Positions 14,229-22,523 of a stretch of DNA of 35,604 bases are shown here, one piece after another (the stretch's first letter is position 1; the number at the start of each line of letters is the position of its first letter). Made by a program: the position numbers and the translations under genes. This DNA comes from an uncultured Bacteroidales bacterium (GTDB lineage Bacteria; Bacteroidota; Bacteroidia; Bacteroidales; UBA932), in assembly GCA_900318015.1 (NCBI GenBank), contig ONJB01000023.1, forward strand, positions 1 through 35,604, in the 5' to 3' direction. Under the pieces are notes generated by a model. It was not told the origin of the DNA and did no database searches. It saw only the letters and a list, made by a program, of their open reading frames with translations.

Positions 14229-16715
14229 ATGGACATGAGATTATTCTCCCATCATCATGGATTTTGGGGGGCTTTTTGCGCCCTCTCCCTTGCCGTCTTA
14301 AGCTTCACGGGCTGCGGCCCCAAGGAGGAACCGATTCCTCCGTCAAACCCCGGTGGCGACTCGACCATTCCGGTTTCCGAGGTCTTCGTCAGTCCTGCCT
14401 CCCTGACACTGGATATCGGCAAAACCGCCACCTTGACGGCGTCGGTCAGCCCATCGAATGCGACGTCCAAGACGGTGACCTGGTCCAGTTCGAACGAGTC
14501 GGTGGCCACTGTGGCCAATGGAAAGGTGACCGCCGTCGCCGGCGGAACGGCGACGATTACGGCCTCGGTCGACAACAAGTCGGCAACCTGTTCCGTGACA
14601 GTCAAAGTCGACGCGGAATCGGCGGCCAAGGCGGCCTTGATGAAAATCTACAACGCGATGGACGGCGCCCATTGGACACTCGGCAACAAATGGGATGTTT
14701 CCAAGCCGCTCAATGACTGGGAATGTGTCGAGTGGGATTCGTCAAAGAAAGAACTCAAACTGACGTTCGGCGGTGTCGGTCTCCAGGGAGAGTTCCCCGA
14801 CTGCTTTGACGAATTGACGTCGCTCACCTGGTTCCTGCTCCAGAATGAACCGGGAATTACCGGGACGCTTCCCGCCAGTTTCGCAAAACTGAAGAACCTG
14901 AAGTGGATGTTCATCAACACCACGTCGATGACGAGCCTGCCGGATATCTTCAAGGATATCCCGTTCACCTTCGTTTCGCTTAACGGTAACGAGAAGATGG
15001 CCGGTCCTCTTCCCGCATCCCTTCCCGGCAGCAATCCGACGTCCGTGGAGGTGCAGCTTTGGGGCAACGCCTTCACCGGGACGGTCCCGGATTCCTGGGC
15101 CAGTCTGGGCAACAGATTGAAGATCGAAAACGAAACGCACCTGGACGCACGGGTTCCCGACTCTTTCATCACGGCCGCAGATGCGTCCTATCTGATCAAT
15201 ATGTATCTCGAGTTGGCCAGCTGGAGAGAGACCCCCATCGTGGTGGGGGACTATGACATCCCCGCCTTCTGGCCGAAGAGGGGGCTGAAAGACATCGTCA
15301 CCGGAAAGTCGATTCCCTACAAGGAGATTTGTGCCAAGAACAAGGTTACCATCCTGCTGAATTGGGCCACCTGGTGTCCTTTCTCCAAAGAAGTCATGCC
15401 GATCTTGAAGCGGATGTATGAGAAATACCACAAAGACGGCTTGGAGATCATTGCCGCGTTCAACGCCTCCGACGACACCTCCGATGAAGGTCGTCCCCTC
15501 AAAGATATCCTCCAGGAGCGGGGTTATGACCAGTGGTATAATTTCAACATTTGGGACCTCTCGACAACGGAATGGTCGATCTGGTGTGCCGGCACTCCTT
15601 CGGCCACCCTGGTGGACAAGGACGGCAATACCATCGCCTCCGGCAAAACCAATGTTTCCGATCCTCTCCGGAACAGGTTTGGATACACGGCTTCGACCAC
15701 GCTGATTCCCACCCTGGAGAGCATCTTCGGCCCGGCGGAGGGAGATGACGACTACGCTTCCACCGATTACTCACAGGACGGGAAGGTCATCACGATCCAG
15801 AAGGCCACGACGGGCAAGGGGATCAACCTCGTGTTCATGGGTGACGCCTATACCGACAAGGATATCGAATCGGGCCTGTATGAGCAGATGATGTGGAATG
15901 CCGCCGACCAGTTCTTCAGCATAGAACCGTACAAGTCCTTCAGGGACCGGTTCAACGTGTATGCCGTCACGGTCGTCTCCAAGAACGGAAGGACCGGAGC
16001 GGGCTACACGACCGCGCTGGGAACCCAATTCGTCAATGGCTCGGCCGCTACCGGCAATGAAGACAAGATCTACAACTATGCCCTGAAGGTCCCCGGCATC
16101 TCGGACAAGAAGAATCTGACGATCGGAGTCCTGGTGAATACGATCTACCATGGCGGCATCGCTTCCATGAGCGAATCCCTCCAGTCCGGAATCGGTTATT
16201 ATGCTTCCAATGGCAACCTTCCTTACGTGTTCGGGAATACGGTCCGTCATGAAGTGGGAGGTCACGCTTTCGCCTTCCTCGCGGACGAGTACGCCACCAG
16301 CCACGAATCCATCTCCCAGGCCGAGATTGACGTATACAACAGAAGGTACAAGGACTATGGCTGGTATGCCAATGTAGACTTCACCAACGACCCGAAGAAG
16401 GTCAAGTGGGCCGACTTCCTCTCCGACTCGCGCTACAAGGACGAGGTGGGCATCTATGAGGGTGCTCTCAATGTCACGAAGGGCGCCTACAGGCCTTCGG
16501 AGAACAGCATGATGAACCAGAACATGGACTACTACAATGCTCCTTCCCGCTGGGCGATCTACCAGCGCATCATGAAGCTCAGCGGAGAGTCGTGCAGCTT
16601 TGACAAGTTCCTGCAGTACGATGCCGTGAACCGCGGCGCGAAGCAGGCTCATGCTCCCGTTACCCGCCCGGGTAACGGCTGGGTGCCCGGCTCCGCACCG
16701 GTCATAACGCGATGA
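14229..16715 (+). CDS. Multidomain lipoprotein: Big_2, LRR-like, thioredoxin-like and M64 (IgA) peptidase
   Basis: 828 residues from the ATG at 14229. A signal peptide has lipobox FTGC (Cys29). A bacterial Ig-like Big_2 domain spans about 48-125 (VSPASLTLDIGKTATLTASV). Leucine-rich-repeat-like sequence spans about 150-300. A thioredoxin/AhpC-like domain spans about 335-495 with WATWCPFS (Trp-Cys at about 382) and the cis-Pro loop GTPSATLVD. The C-terminal 300 residues are a peptidase M64 domain (GINLVFMGDAYT, HEVGGHAFAFLADEY with the zinc HExxH-type motif at about 674). It is likely an outer-membrane-anchored surface metallopeptidase acting on host or environmental protein. The thioredoxin motif has Ser where a second Cys is usual. 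The gene is convergent with rsmE (13-base gap). Confidence 0.85.
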   Translation: MDMRLFSHHHGFWGAFCALSLAVLSFTGCGPKEEPIPPSNPGGDSTIPVSEVFVSPASLTLDIGKTATLTASVSPSNATSKTVTWSSSNESVATVANGKVTAVAGGTATITASVDNKSATCSVTVKVDAESAAKAALMKIYNAMDGAHWTLGNKWDVSKPLNDWECVEWDSSKKELKLTFGGVGLQGEFPDCFDELTSLTWFLLQNEPGITGTLPASFAKLKNLKWMFINTTSMTSLPDIFKDIPFTFVSLNGNEKMAGPLPASLPGSNPTSVEVQLWGNAFTGTVPDSWASLGNRLKIENETHLDARVPDSFITAADASYLINMYLELASWRETPIVVGDYDIPAFWPKRGLKDIVTGKSIPYKEICAKNKVTILLNWATWCPFSKEVMPILKRMYEKYHKDGLEIIAAFNASDDTSDEGRPLKDILQERGYDQWYNFNIWDLSTTEWSIWCAGTPSATLVDKDGNTIASGKTNVSDPLRNRFGYTASTTLIPTLESIFGPAEGDDDYASTDYSQDGKVITIQKATTGKGINLVFMGDAYTDKDIESGLYEQMMWNAADQFFSIEPYKSFRDRFNVYAVTVVSKNGRTGAGYTTALGTQFVNGSAATGNEDKIYNYALKVPGISDKKNLTIGVLVNTIYHGGIASMSESLQSGIGYYASNGNLPYVFGNTVRHEVGGHAFAFLADEYATSHESISQAEIDVYNRRYKDYGWYANVDFTNDPKKVKWADFLSDSRYKDEVGIYEGALNVTKGAYRPSENSMMNQNMDYYNAPSRWAIYQRIMKLSGESCSFDKFLQYDAVNRGAKQAHAPVTRPGNGWVPGSAPVITR

Positions 16716-16728
16716 AGCAGCTGAATTC

Positions 16729-17457
16729 CTAGTATGACAGGTAAACCGCCGTGGCCGCCAGGACCGCGGCGGTTTCTGTACGGAGGCGGGAGGCTCCGAG
16801 GTGGACGGGAATGTAGCCATGTTCCACGGCCAGGCGTGCTTCCTCCGGGGAGAAATCCCCTTCAGGGCCGATCAGGATGGTGATGTCCTTGCCTTCGTAG
16901 GCTTTCAAAGCCTCCTGGATGGAGATGCGCTTGGTGTCGCCTTCGAAGCAATAGGCGATGAGCTTGAGGGATTCCTTCGCCTGCTCCGCGGGCTCGGAAT
17001 GACAGATGAAATCCTTGACGGAAACCGGCTCAGCGATTTCGGGGATGCGGGCCTTGAGGGATTGTTTGGTGGCGGAAAGGGCGATGCGGAGGGCGCGGTC
17101 CGTCTTATAGACCTTGCGCTCGGAGCGCTCGCCGATGGTGGGCACGATGCGGTCCACACCTACCTCCGTAGCCTTTTCTACAAACCATTCGAAACGGTCG
17201 TTGTTCTTCGTGGGGCAGCAGGCGACGGTGAGCCGGTAGGGGTGGCCGCCCCAGCCCGGGAAGGCCTCGAGCACCTCGGCCTCGGCCCCCTTGGGGCTGT
17301 CGTCCGTGAGCCGGCAGCGGTACATCGTCCCGAGGCCGTCGATCACGTGGATCTCATCCCCGGCGCGGTGCCGCAGGACCCGCACGCAATGCCCGGACTC
17401 ATCGGCGTCCAGCCGGCAGGAACGGCCGTCGGCCTCATATGCGTAGAAGAGTTCCAT
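16729..17457 (-). CDS. rsmE: 16S rRNA (uracil1498-N3)-methyltransferase RsmE
   Basis: 242 residues. The N-terminal PUA-like domain (about 1-70, with HCVRVLRHRAGDEIHVIDG) and a C-terminal SPOUT methyltransferase domain with ILIGPEGDFSPEE (about 190-204) and LGASRLRTETAAVLA (about 219-233, the SAM-binding knot) identify RsmE. It methylates U1498 of 16S rRNA using S-adenosylmethionine. Residues CHSEPAEQAKES (about 152-163) are an in-frame 36-base dispersed-repeat insertion in a surface loop (16970-17005). The start codon overlaps the tsaC stop (TAATG), so translation is coupled. It is the last gene of the mutL operon. Confidence 0.93.
   Translation of the reverse strand: MELFYAYEADGRSCRLDADESGHCVRVLRHRAGDEIHVIDGLGTMYRCRLTDDSPKGAEAEVLEAFPGWGGHPYRLTVACCPTKNNDRFEWFVEKATEVGVDRIVPTIGERSERKVYKTDRALRIALSATKQSLKARIPEIAEPVSVKDFICHSEPAEQAKESLKLIAYCFEGDTKRISIQEALKAYEGKDITILIGPEGDFSPEEARLAVEHGYIPVHLGASRLRTETAAVLAATAVYLSY
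16743..16777 (+). terminator. Possible terminator of the M64 gene, inside rsmE coding end
   Basis: AAACCGCCG (16743-16751) pairs with CGGCGGTTT (16767-16775), a 9-bp perfect stem. The T tract is short (TTTCT), so it is a weak rho-independent candidate. It lies within the last codons of rsmE on the other strand and could serve both convergent transcripts. Confidence 0.35.
16970..17005. repeat. Dispersed repeat copy inserted in rsmE
   Basis: Begins GATTCC and ends GGAATGACAG, 36 bases (12 codons), with self-complementary ends (ATTCC/GGAAT). Widely dispersed GTCATTCCGAG-type repeats in many bacteria have this form. In the rsmE frame it encodes CHSEPAEQAKES. Confidence 0.65.
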
Positions 17458-18059
17458 TACATCCGAATGATCTCTATCTCACCATCCATTCCGACCTTGA
17501 TGATCTGGGAGGCCTTGCCGGTGGAGTCGGTGTCGATGGAGGGCGGGACGACGAAATCGACGGCGTCCTTGATCTCCTGCGGGATTTCGCTGAAGCGGGC
17601 GGGCGTAGGCTCGCCGGAAATGTTCGCCGACGTGGACACGACCGGACGGCCGAGTTTGAAAGCCAAGTCCTTACAGAAATCGAACAGTGGGATGCGCATG
17701 CCCACGGAGCCGTCCTCGGCGACGGCGTTCCAGGCGAGGTGCCAGCGGTCGCCGGGCTCCCCTTCCACGCCGGCTTGCGCGTCGGGATAGATGATCGTCA
17801 TGGGCTTGTCATTGACCTCCACGAGGTCCACCGCCATGGACGGGACCTGCCGCACATACTTGGCGACCATGTCCAGGTCCGCGGCCAGGAGGACCAGCGA
17901 CTTGGCTTCGCTCCGCCGCTTGATGGCATAGATCTTTGCAACGGCTTCGGGGTTCGTGGCGTCGCAGCCCAGCCCCCAGACAGTGTCGGTGGGATACAGG
18001 ATCGTGCCGCCGGCCCGGAGGGTCTTCAGGGCCTCGGCGAGGACTTCATCGCGTTTCAT
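17457..18059 (-). CDS. tsaC: L-threonylcarbamoyladenylate synthase (TsaC/Sua5 family)
   Basis: About 200 residues from the ATG at 18059. GGTILYPTDTVWGLGCDATNP (first 20 cited residues are the N-terminal fingerprint), KIYAIKRRSEAKSLVLL and GRPVVSTSANISGEPTP are the signature YrdC-domain motifs. It makes threonylcarbamoyl-AMP from threonine, bicarbonate and ATP, the first step of the tRNA t6A37 modification. It is the short form without the Sua5 C-terminal domain. A start 12 bases upstream is possible, but MKRDE fits the family better. It overlaps the upstream hydrolase gene by 14 bases and rsmE by one. Confidence 0.9.
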   Translation of the reverse strand: MKRDEVLAEALKTLRAGGTILYPTDTVWGLGCDATNPEAVAKIYAIKRRSEAKSLVLLAADLDMVAKYVRQVPSMAVDLVEVNDKPMTIIYPDAQAGVEGEPGDRWHLAWNAVAEDGSVGMRIPLFDFCKDLAFKLGRPVVSTSANISGEPTPARFSEIPQEIKDAVDFVVPPSIDTDSTGKASQIIKVGMDGEIEIIRM

Positions 18060-19125
18060 AGTAGGTGGCAATGACGGGATAATGGTCGGAATACTTGACT
18101 TTCGGAACCTCGTAGCTCACGACCTGCAGGTCGCGGGGATAGAGGATGTAGTCGATCCGCAGCAGCGGCCAGAGGTGGCGGAAGGTGGCGCCGAAGCCCT
18201 TGCCGGCCTGGACGAAAGAGTCCTTGCGGCCGCGGGAGAGGCGGTACAGCGTATAGGACAGCGGATTGTCGTTGAAATCGCCCAGGACCACCGAACGGAC
18301 GGGGCATTCATCCACGTCCTTCATCACTTCCTCCACCTGCCGGGGCCGCTGCGTGATGCCGCGGCGCATCTTCCGGCCGGTATCCTCCACCATCTCGTCG
18401 GTATGCCGGCCGATGGATTTCACCAGGCCGGACAGGGAGATGTTGTAGCTCTCGAAATGGCAGTTGTAGAAGCGCAGGACCGTGGAGTCCAGCTGGATGT
18501 CGGTATGGAGGGCCAGGTTCGTGGATTTCTCGAAGTCCAGCTTGCCCTTGTACAGGACGGGACGGCGGGACAGCGTGACATTCCCCGCATGGCCGCTCTC
18601 CCCCGTGAGCACATAATACTCCGCGTGATAACCCGGGAAGCGGTCACGGAACCAGGCGTCCATGTTCAGGGTGTTCGGAAGATGGAATTCCTGCAGGCAG
18701 ATGACATCGGCATTCGTGCGGCGCAGGAAGGCGGCGACGGAATCGGCCAGGACCAGGCGCTTGTCGCCCATGTTCCCGTGCATGAACAGGCCCACGTTAT
18801 AGGAGACGACCTTGAGCGTGGGTTCCCGCTCCGGTTCGGGGGCCTTGAACTGGTAGTACTTGCCGATGAGGAAAATGGCCGGCAGGAGCATCACCAGCAG
18901 GAAGCCGGTCATCCGGGAGCGCCGGAAGAGGGCCCAAATAAAGAACAGGACCGTCAGGACCAGCACCGGGATGAACAGGAGGCCGAAGATGGTGAAGAAC
19001 CAGGCCTTCGCCGGGTTCACGAGCACGGACAGGTAGCTCAGGGCCAGCAGGCCGCCGAGGGCCAGCGAGGCCGTCCCGAACGTAAGCCGGGAGAACCACC
19101 CGTGCCGTTTCTTTACCTCCGCCAT
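18046..19125 (-). CDS. Membrane-anchored endonuclease/exonuclease/phosphatase-family protein
   Basis: 359 residues. Three N-terminal transmembrane segments (about 17-36, 41-65, 73-90) are followed by an EEP-fold catalytic domain. Visible motifs are VVSYNVGLF (about 105), VICLQEFH (about 141), the His in YNCHFES (about 224), VVLGDFNDNP (about 282) and SDHYPV (about 347). These are the metal and catalytic residues of DNase I/Mg-dependent phosphohydrolases. The catalytic domain likely faces the periplasm or cytoplasm depending on topology. Substrate is unknown; this arrangement is conserved next to rhomboid genes in Bacteroidota. It overlaps the rhomboid gene by 13 bases and tsaC by 14. Confidence 0.82.
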   Translation of the reverse strand: MAEVKKRHGWFSRLTFGTASLALGGLLALSYLSVLVNPAKAWFFTIFGLLFIPVLVLTVLFFIWALFRRSRMTGFLLVMLLPAIFLIGKYYQFKAPEPEREPTLKVVSYNVGLFMHGNMGDKRLVLADSVAAFLRRTNADVICLQEFHLPNTLNMDAWFRDRFPGYHAEYYVLTGESGHAGNVTLSRRPVLYKGKLDFEKSTNLALHTDIQLDSTVLRFYNCHFESYNISLSGLVKSIGRHTDEMVEDTGRKMRRGITQRPRQVEEVMKDVDECPVRSVVLGDFNDNPLSYTLYRLSRGRKDSFVQAGKGFGATFRHLWPLLRIDYILYPRDLQVVSYEVPKVKYSDHYPVIATYYETR

Positions 19126-19781
19126 ACTTTGCCGCTTTTACGCCAATACCAGACAAGCAGGAAGCCGAACAGGGCGCCACCCAGGTGCGCGAAATGGGCC
19201 ACACCCATCTGCGCGCCGGTGATGCCGGTGAACAGTTCGATGCCGATGAAGATGGCCACCATCCACTTCGCATCCAGCGTGACCGGCGGGAAGATGAGGG
19301 TCATCCGAGCCTCGGGATACAGCATCGCGAAGGCGACGAGCACACCGTAGATGGCACCGGAGGCGCCTACCATCGGGGTGCGGTAGAGGTCGATGACTTC
19401 CTGCTGCAGGACCGGATCCGCCGAGGCGATGGCCTGGTGGTACTGGAGCCATTCCACGCCCGTGTGCAGGGCGACGGCCCCAAGACCCGTCACGAAATAC
19501 AGGATCAGGAACTTCTTCGTGCCCAGGGCCCGCTCCACCACCATGCCGAACATCACGAGGGTGTACATGTTGAAGAAGATGTGCCACCACCCGCCGTGCA
19601 TGAACATGTGCGTGAGCGGCTGCCACCAGCGGAAGAAGGGGGATGCCGGGTAGAACATCGCGAAAGTCCCGACCATGAAGTTCTCGTTGATCAGCGTGGC
19701 CACGAACATGATCACGTTGACGATGAGGAGGCTCCGGGTGACGGGCGGGATCCTTTCGAGGAAATTGCTTGGGAAGGCCAT
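19113..19781 (-). CDS. Rhomboid-family intramembrane serine protease
   Basis: 222 residues with about six transmembrane segments. HMFMHGGWWHIFFNMYTL (about 58-75) is the rhomboid His/Asn region. VGASGAIYGVL (about 140-150) holds the nucleophile Ser. AHFAHLGGALFGFL (about 193-206) supplies the catalytic His. It cleaves transmembrane substrates within the membrane; the physiological target is not known. Its start codon overlaps the mutL stop (TGATG), so the two are translationally coupled. A fully catalytic set of residues is present. Confidence 0.9.
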   Translation of the reverse strand: MAFPSNFLERIPPVTRSLLIVNVIMFVATLINENFMVGTFAMFYPASPFFRWWQPLTHMFMHGGWWHIFFNMYTLVMFGMVVERALGTKKFLILYFVTGLGAVALHTGVEWLQYHQAIASADPVLQQEVIDLYRTPMVGASGAIYGVLVAFAMLYPEARMTLIFPPVTLDAKWMVAIFIGIELFTGITGAQMGVAHFAHLGGALFGFLLVWYWRKSGKVWRR

Positions 19782-21604
19782 CAGAATCGCTTGTCGATTT
19801 CGTCCAGCGGCAGGATGCTGATGATCCGGCGGCCGGAGGAGGTGAATTCAGGGTTGGAAGAGGAAAGGAGGGCGTCCACCAGGCGCTGCGCCTCCGTCGG
19901 GGAGGATAGCTTTTCGCCGCCGGACGCGCCCAGGACGGCGAATTTCTGCGCCAGAGACTGGACCATGGTCTCCGGCAGGGAGCCGTGGTCGTCGGCCAGG
20001 ATGAGGATGAGGTCGCCCACCATCGTATGGACCTTGCCGGCCTCGGTGCTGTAACCCTCCGGGACGCCGTTCACGACGACGGTGTCCGTGCCGAAGGCCT
20101 CGATGTCGAAGCCCAGGCGCTTCAGCAGGTCCGCGTTCGCGTCGAAGAGCAGCCGCCCTTCCACGCCCACATTGACCTGCACCGGGAACAGGGCGCTCTG
20201 GGAGACATGGGCCTCCTGGCCCAGCACCTGCAGGAAGCGGTCGAAGAGGATGCGCTCCCGGGCGCGGCGGACGTTCACGACCATCACGCCGGAAGCCGAC
20301 TGGGAGAAGATGTACTTACCCTGGACCACCAGGACCTGCGCGGTAGGCATGGTCCGGTCCTCGAAGAGCTTGCCGTAATCCTCGTGCTTGTCCACGGTAT
20401 AGGACGGGCGCATCGGCGCGCCGGAAGAGGTCCCGCCAGGGACACCCGCGGGCGAGAAGTCCCGGACGTCCAGATTGCCGTCTCCGGCCGTGAAGGGGTT
20501 ATAGGTCGGGTCCACGCCGGCCGTGGGGATGCTCACCGGACGGTACTCGCCGAAGCGGGGGCCGATGACGGGCAGTTCCCGGGCCTCGGGATTGTCGAAG
20601 TCGATGTCGCCGCCGGCGCCGCCGCGGGCCGTGGCCTCGCGGACGCAGGCGTAGAGAGTCTGGAAGATGACGCTGTCCTCTTCGAACTTGATCTCCGTCT
20701 TGGTGGGATGGATGTTCACGTCGATGGTGGAAGGATCCACCTCCAGGAAGATGAAGTAGGACGGCGTGGTTCCTTCGGGGATGAGGGCCTCGTAGGCCTT
20801 CATCACCGCCTTATGCAGATAAGGGCTGCGGAAGTAGCGGCCGTTGACGAAGAGGAACTGGTTCCCCAGGGTCTTTTTCGCCGCCTCGGGCCGGCCTACG
20901 AAGCCATGGATCCGGACCAGGGAGGTATCAGCCTGGATGTCCATCACCTCGCCCACGAGCTGCGGGCCCAGGAGGTCCGTCACGCGGAACTTGAGGGATT
21001 TGGCCTTCTTCAGGACGTGGATGTCGCGGCCGTTGTGCGTGAGGGTGAAGGCGATTTCGGGCCGGGTGAGGGCCACGCGCTGGAACTCCTCCAGGATGTG
21101 GCGGAACTCCACGTTGTCCGACTTGAGGAACTTGCGGCGGGCGGGGATGTTGTAGAACAGGTTCCGGACGGCGAAGTTGGAGCCCTTCGGGGCGGCGACT
21201 TCGCGGGTGGAGACGTGCTCGGAGCCGGAGAGATGGACCTCCACGCCCACTTCGTCCTCCTCGCGGCGGGTCCGGAGGACCACGTCGGCGACGGCGGCGA
21301 TGGACGCGAGGGCTTCCCCGCGGAATCCGAAGGTGGTGATCTCCTGCAGGTCTTCGGCGGTGGCGATCTTGGAGGTGGCGTGACGCTCGAAGCACAGCAC
21401 GGCGTCGTCCGGGGACATGCCGCTGCCGTTGTCGATGACCTGGATGAGGGTGCGGCCGGCGTCGGTCACCGTCACGGAGACCTCGTCGGCCCCCGCGTCC
21501 ACGGCGTTCTCCATGAGTTCCTTCACCACGGAAGCGGGCCGCTGGACGACCTCTCCCGCGGCGATCATGTCCGCGATGTTCCTGGGGAGTATCTTGAGTT
21601 CCAT
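19781..21604 (-). CDS. mutL: DNA mismatch repair protein MutL
   Basis: 607 residues. The GHKL ATPase N-terminal half has IAAGEVVQRPASVVKELMEN (about 14-33), DNGSGM (about 58-63), RHATSKI (about 74-80) and FGFRGEALASI (about 92-102). The C-terminal dimerisation domain ends IISILPLDEIDKRF. MutL couples MutS mismatch recognition to strand incision. Where endonuclease-type MutL has DQHA(x)2E(x)4E, this protein reads MVVNVRRARERILFD (about 440-454); related Bacteroides proteins, from memory, have IDQHRAH at this place, so metal-site residues look lost. The small membrane protein gene ends one base upstream. Confidence 0.95.
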   Translation of the reverse strand: MELKILPRNIADMIAAGEVVQRPASVVKELMENAVDAGADEVSVTVTDAGRTLIQVIDNGSGMSPDDAVLCFERHATSKIATAEDLQEITTFGFRGEALASIAAVADVVLRTRREEDEVGVEVHLSGSEHVSTREVAAPKGSNFAVRNLFYNIPARRKFLKSDNVEFRHILEEFQRVALTRPEIAFTLTHNGRDIHVLKKAKSLKFRVTDLLGPQLVGEVMDIQADTSLVRIHGFVGRPEAAKKTLGNQFLFVNGRYFRSPYLHKAVMKAYEALIPEGTTPSYFIFLEVDPSTIDVNIHPTKTEIKFEEDSVIFQTLYACVREATARGGAGGDIDFDNPEARELPVIGPRFGEYRPVSIPTAGVDPTYNPFTAGDGNLDVRDFSPAGVPGGTSSGAPMRPSYTVDKHEDYGKLFEDRTMPTAQVLVVQGKYIFSQSASGVMVVNVRRARERILFDRFLQVLGQEAHVSQSALFPVQVNVGVEGRLLFDANADLLKRLGFDIEAFGTDTVVVNGVPEGYSTEAGKVHTMVGDLILILADDHGSLPETMVQSLAQKFAVLGASGGEKLSSPTEAQRLVDALLSSSNPEFTSSGRRIISILPLDEIDKRF

Positions 21605-21919
21605 CTAGACGCCGAGCAAGCCGTAAATCTTGGTGACATAGATCAGCACGAGGGCGATCAGCAGCAGGGTGATGATGCCAATGATGGCCTGTGTGCGGGA
21701 GGCGGTGGAACGGGTGCGCTTGTAGTTGCCGTCGCGCCAGGCGCCGCGGATGCTGCTGCCCGGAACGTACTTCCCTTCCTCCTTGGCTTTCTCGTTGGTA
21801 CCGTCCACGTCACCGAACATGCGGCGGCGCTCCTCCTCTTCGGGATCGTAGTAACGGGGCTTGTAGTTGAACACCCGGTGCTCCTGGTTTCCGAAGAAAC
21901 CGAAATTGAAAACTGCCAT
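21605..21919 (-). CDS. Conserved small membrane protein upstream of mutL
   Basis: 104 residues. The N-terminus FNFGFFGNQEHRVFNYKPRY and the acidic/basic PEEEERRRMFGD segment are typical of a small Bacteroidota protein encoded just before mutL. A single C-terminal transmembrane helix (about 79-100, IIGIITLLLIALVLIYV) anchors it, with the N-terminal part probably cytoplasmic. The function is unknown. It abuts mutL with no spacer and heads the six-gene operon. A TACATTTG -7-like box (minus strand, 21954-21947) lies about 27 bases before its ATG, back to back with the ispF promoter. Confidence 0.8.
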   Translation of the reverse strand: MAVFNFGFFGNQEHRVFNYKPRYYDPEEEERRRMFGDVDGTNEKAKEEGKYVPGSSIRGAWRDGNYKRTRSTASRTQAIIGIITLLLIALVLIYVTKIYGLLGV

Positions 21920-21965
21920 GGCCGCTTCGTTTAGTCTTAACTTACAAATGTAGCATTTTTTTCGT

Positions 21966-21973
21966 TACCTTTG
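21966..21973 (+). promoter_or_regulatory. ispF -7 box, 5 bases before the ATG
   Basis: TACCTTTG (21966-21973) fits TAnnTTTG exactly, and only TGGTC separates it from the ATG at 21979. This indicates a leaderless transcript and excludes the in-frame GTG at 21973 as start. The -33 partner (TTAC at 21942) is weak. Confidence 0.6.
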
Positions 21974-21978
21974 TGGTC

Positions 21979-22458
21979 ATGGAACTCAGAATCGGAAACG
22001 GATACGACGTGCACGCCCTCGAGGAAGGGCTGCCCATGTGGCTGGGCGGGGTGAACATTCCCTCGGCGGTCGGTTTCGTGGCGCATTCGGACGGAGACGT
22101 CGCGATCCACGCCCTCTGCGACGCCATTCTCGGGGCACTGGCCCTCGGCGACATCGGCCATCTTTTCCCGGATACCGACGTCCAGTGGAAAGGCGTCGAC
22201 AGCAAGATTCTGCTGGCGAAGGTCGTCGCCCTCGCCGGGGAGCGCGGCTGGAAAGTCGGCAACGCCGACATCACCATCGCCCTGCAGGTTCCCAAGCTCG
22301 CTCCGCACATCCTGATCATGCGCGAAACCCTTGCCCGCGTGATGGGCATCCCCGTCGATGCGGTCTCCGTGAAGGCCACCACCACCGAACGCCTGGGCTT
22401 CGTGGGCCGGGGCGAAGGCTGCGAAGTGTGGGCTTCCGTCACCGTGATTAAACCTTGA
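21979..22458 (+). CDS. ispF: 2-C-methyl-D-erythritol 2,4-cyclodiphosphate synthase IspF
   Basis: 159 residues. GNGYDVHALEEG (about 6-17) gives the zinc ligands Asp and His. HSDGDVAIHALCDAILGALA (about 35-54), GDIGHLFPDTD and TTTERLGFVGRGEG are IspF signatures, and length is normal for the family. It cyclises CDP-ME-2-phosphate to MEcPP in the non-mevalonate isoprenoid pathway, as a cytosolic trimer. It is monocistronic, between a leaderless-type promoter and a strong terminator. Confidence 0.96.
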   Translation: MELRIGNGYDVHALEEGLPMWLGGVNIPSAVGFVAHSDGDVAIHALCDAILGALALGDIGHLFPDTDVQWKGVDSKILLAKVVALAGERGWKVGNADITIALQVPKLAPHILIMRETLARVMGIPVDAVSVKATTTERLGFVGRGEGCEVWASVTVIKP

Positions 22459-22478
22459 CGACCGTCTCGTGTCAAAAG

Positions 22479-22510
22479 AACTGTCTGATTGATTAAGGAG
22501 ACAGTTTTTT
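22479..22510 (+). terminator. Terminator after ispF
   Basis: AACTGTCT (22479-22486) pairs with AGACAGTT (22499-22506), followed by T's to 22510. It lies between ispF and the next gene, whose start is only 13 bases further. Confidence 0.8.
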
Positions 22511-22523
22511 GATGTTATCTGAT

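Noticed and set aside
19985-21934. Long plus-strand frame (649 residues) opposite mutL
   Set aside because: Shadow of mutL codon bias; composition typical of antisense frames.
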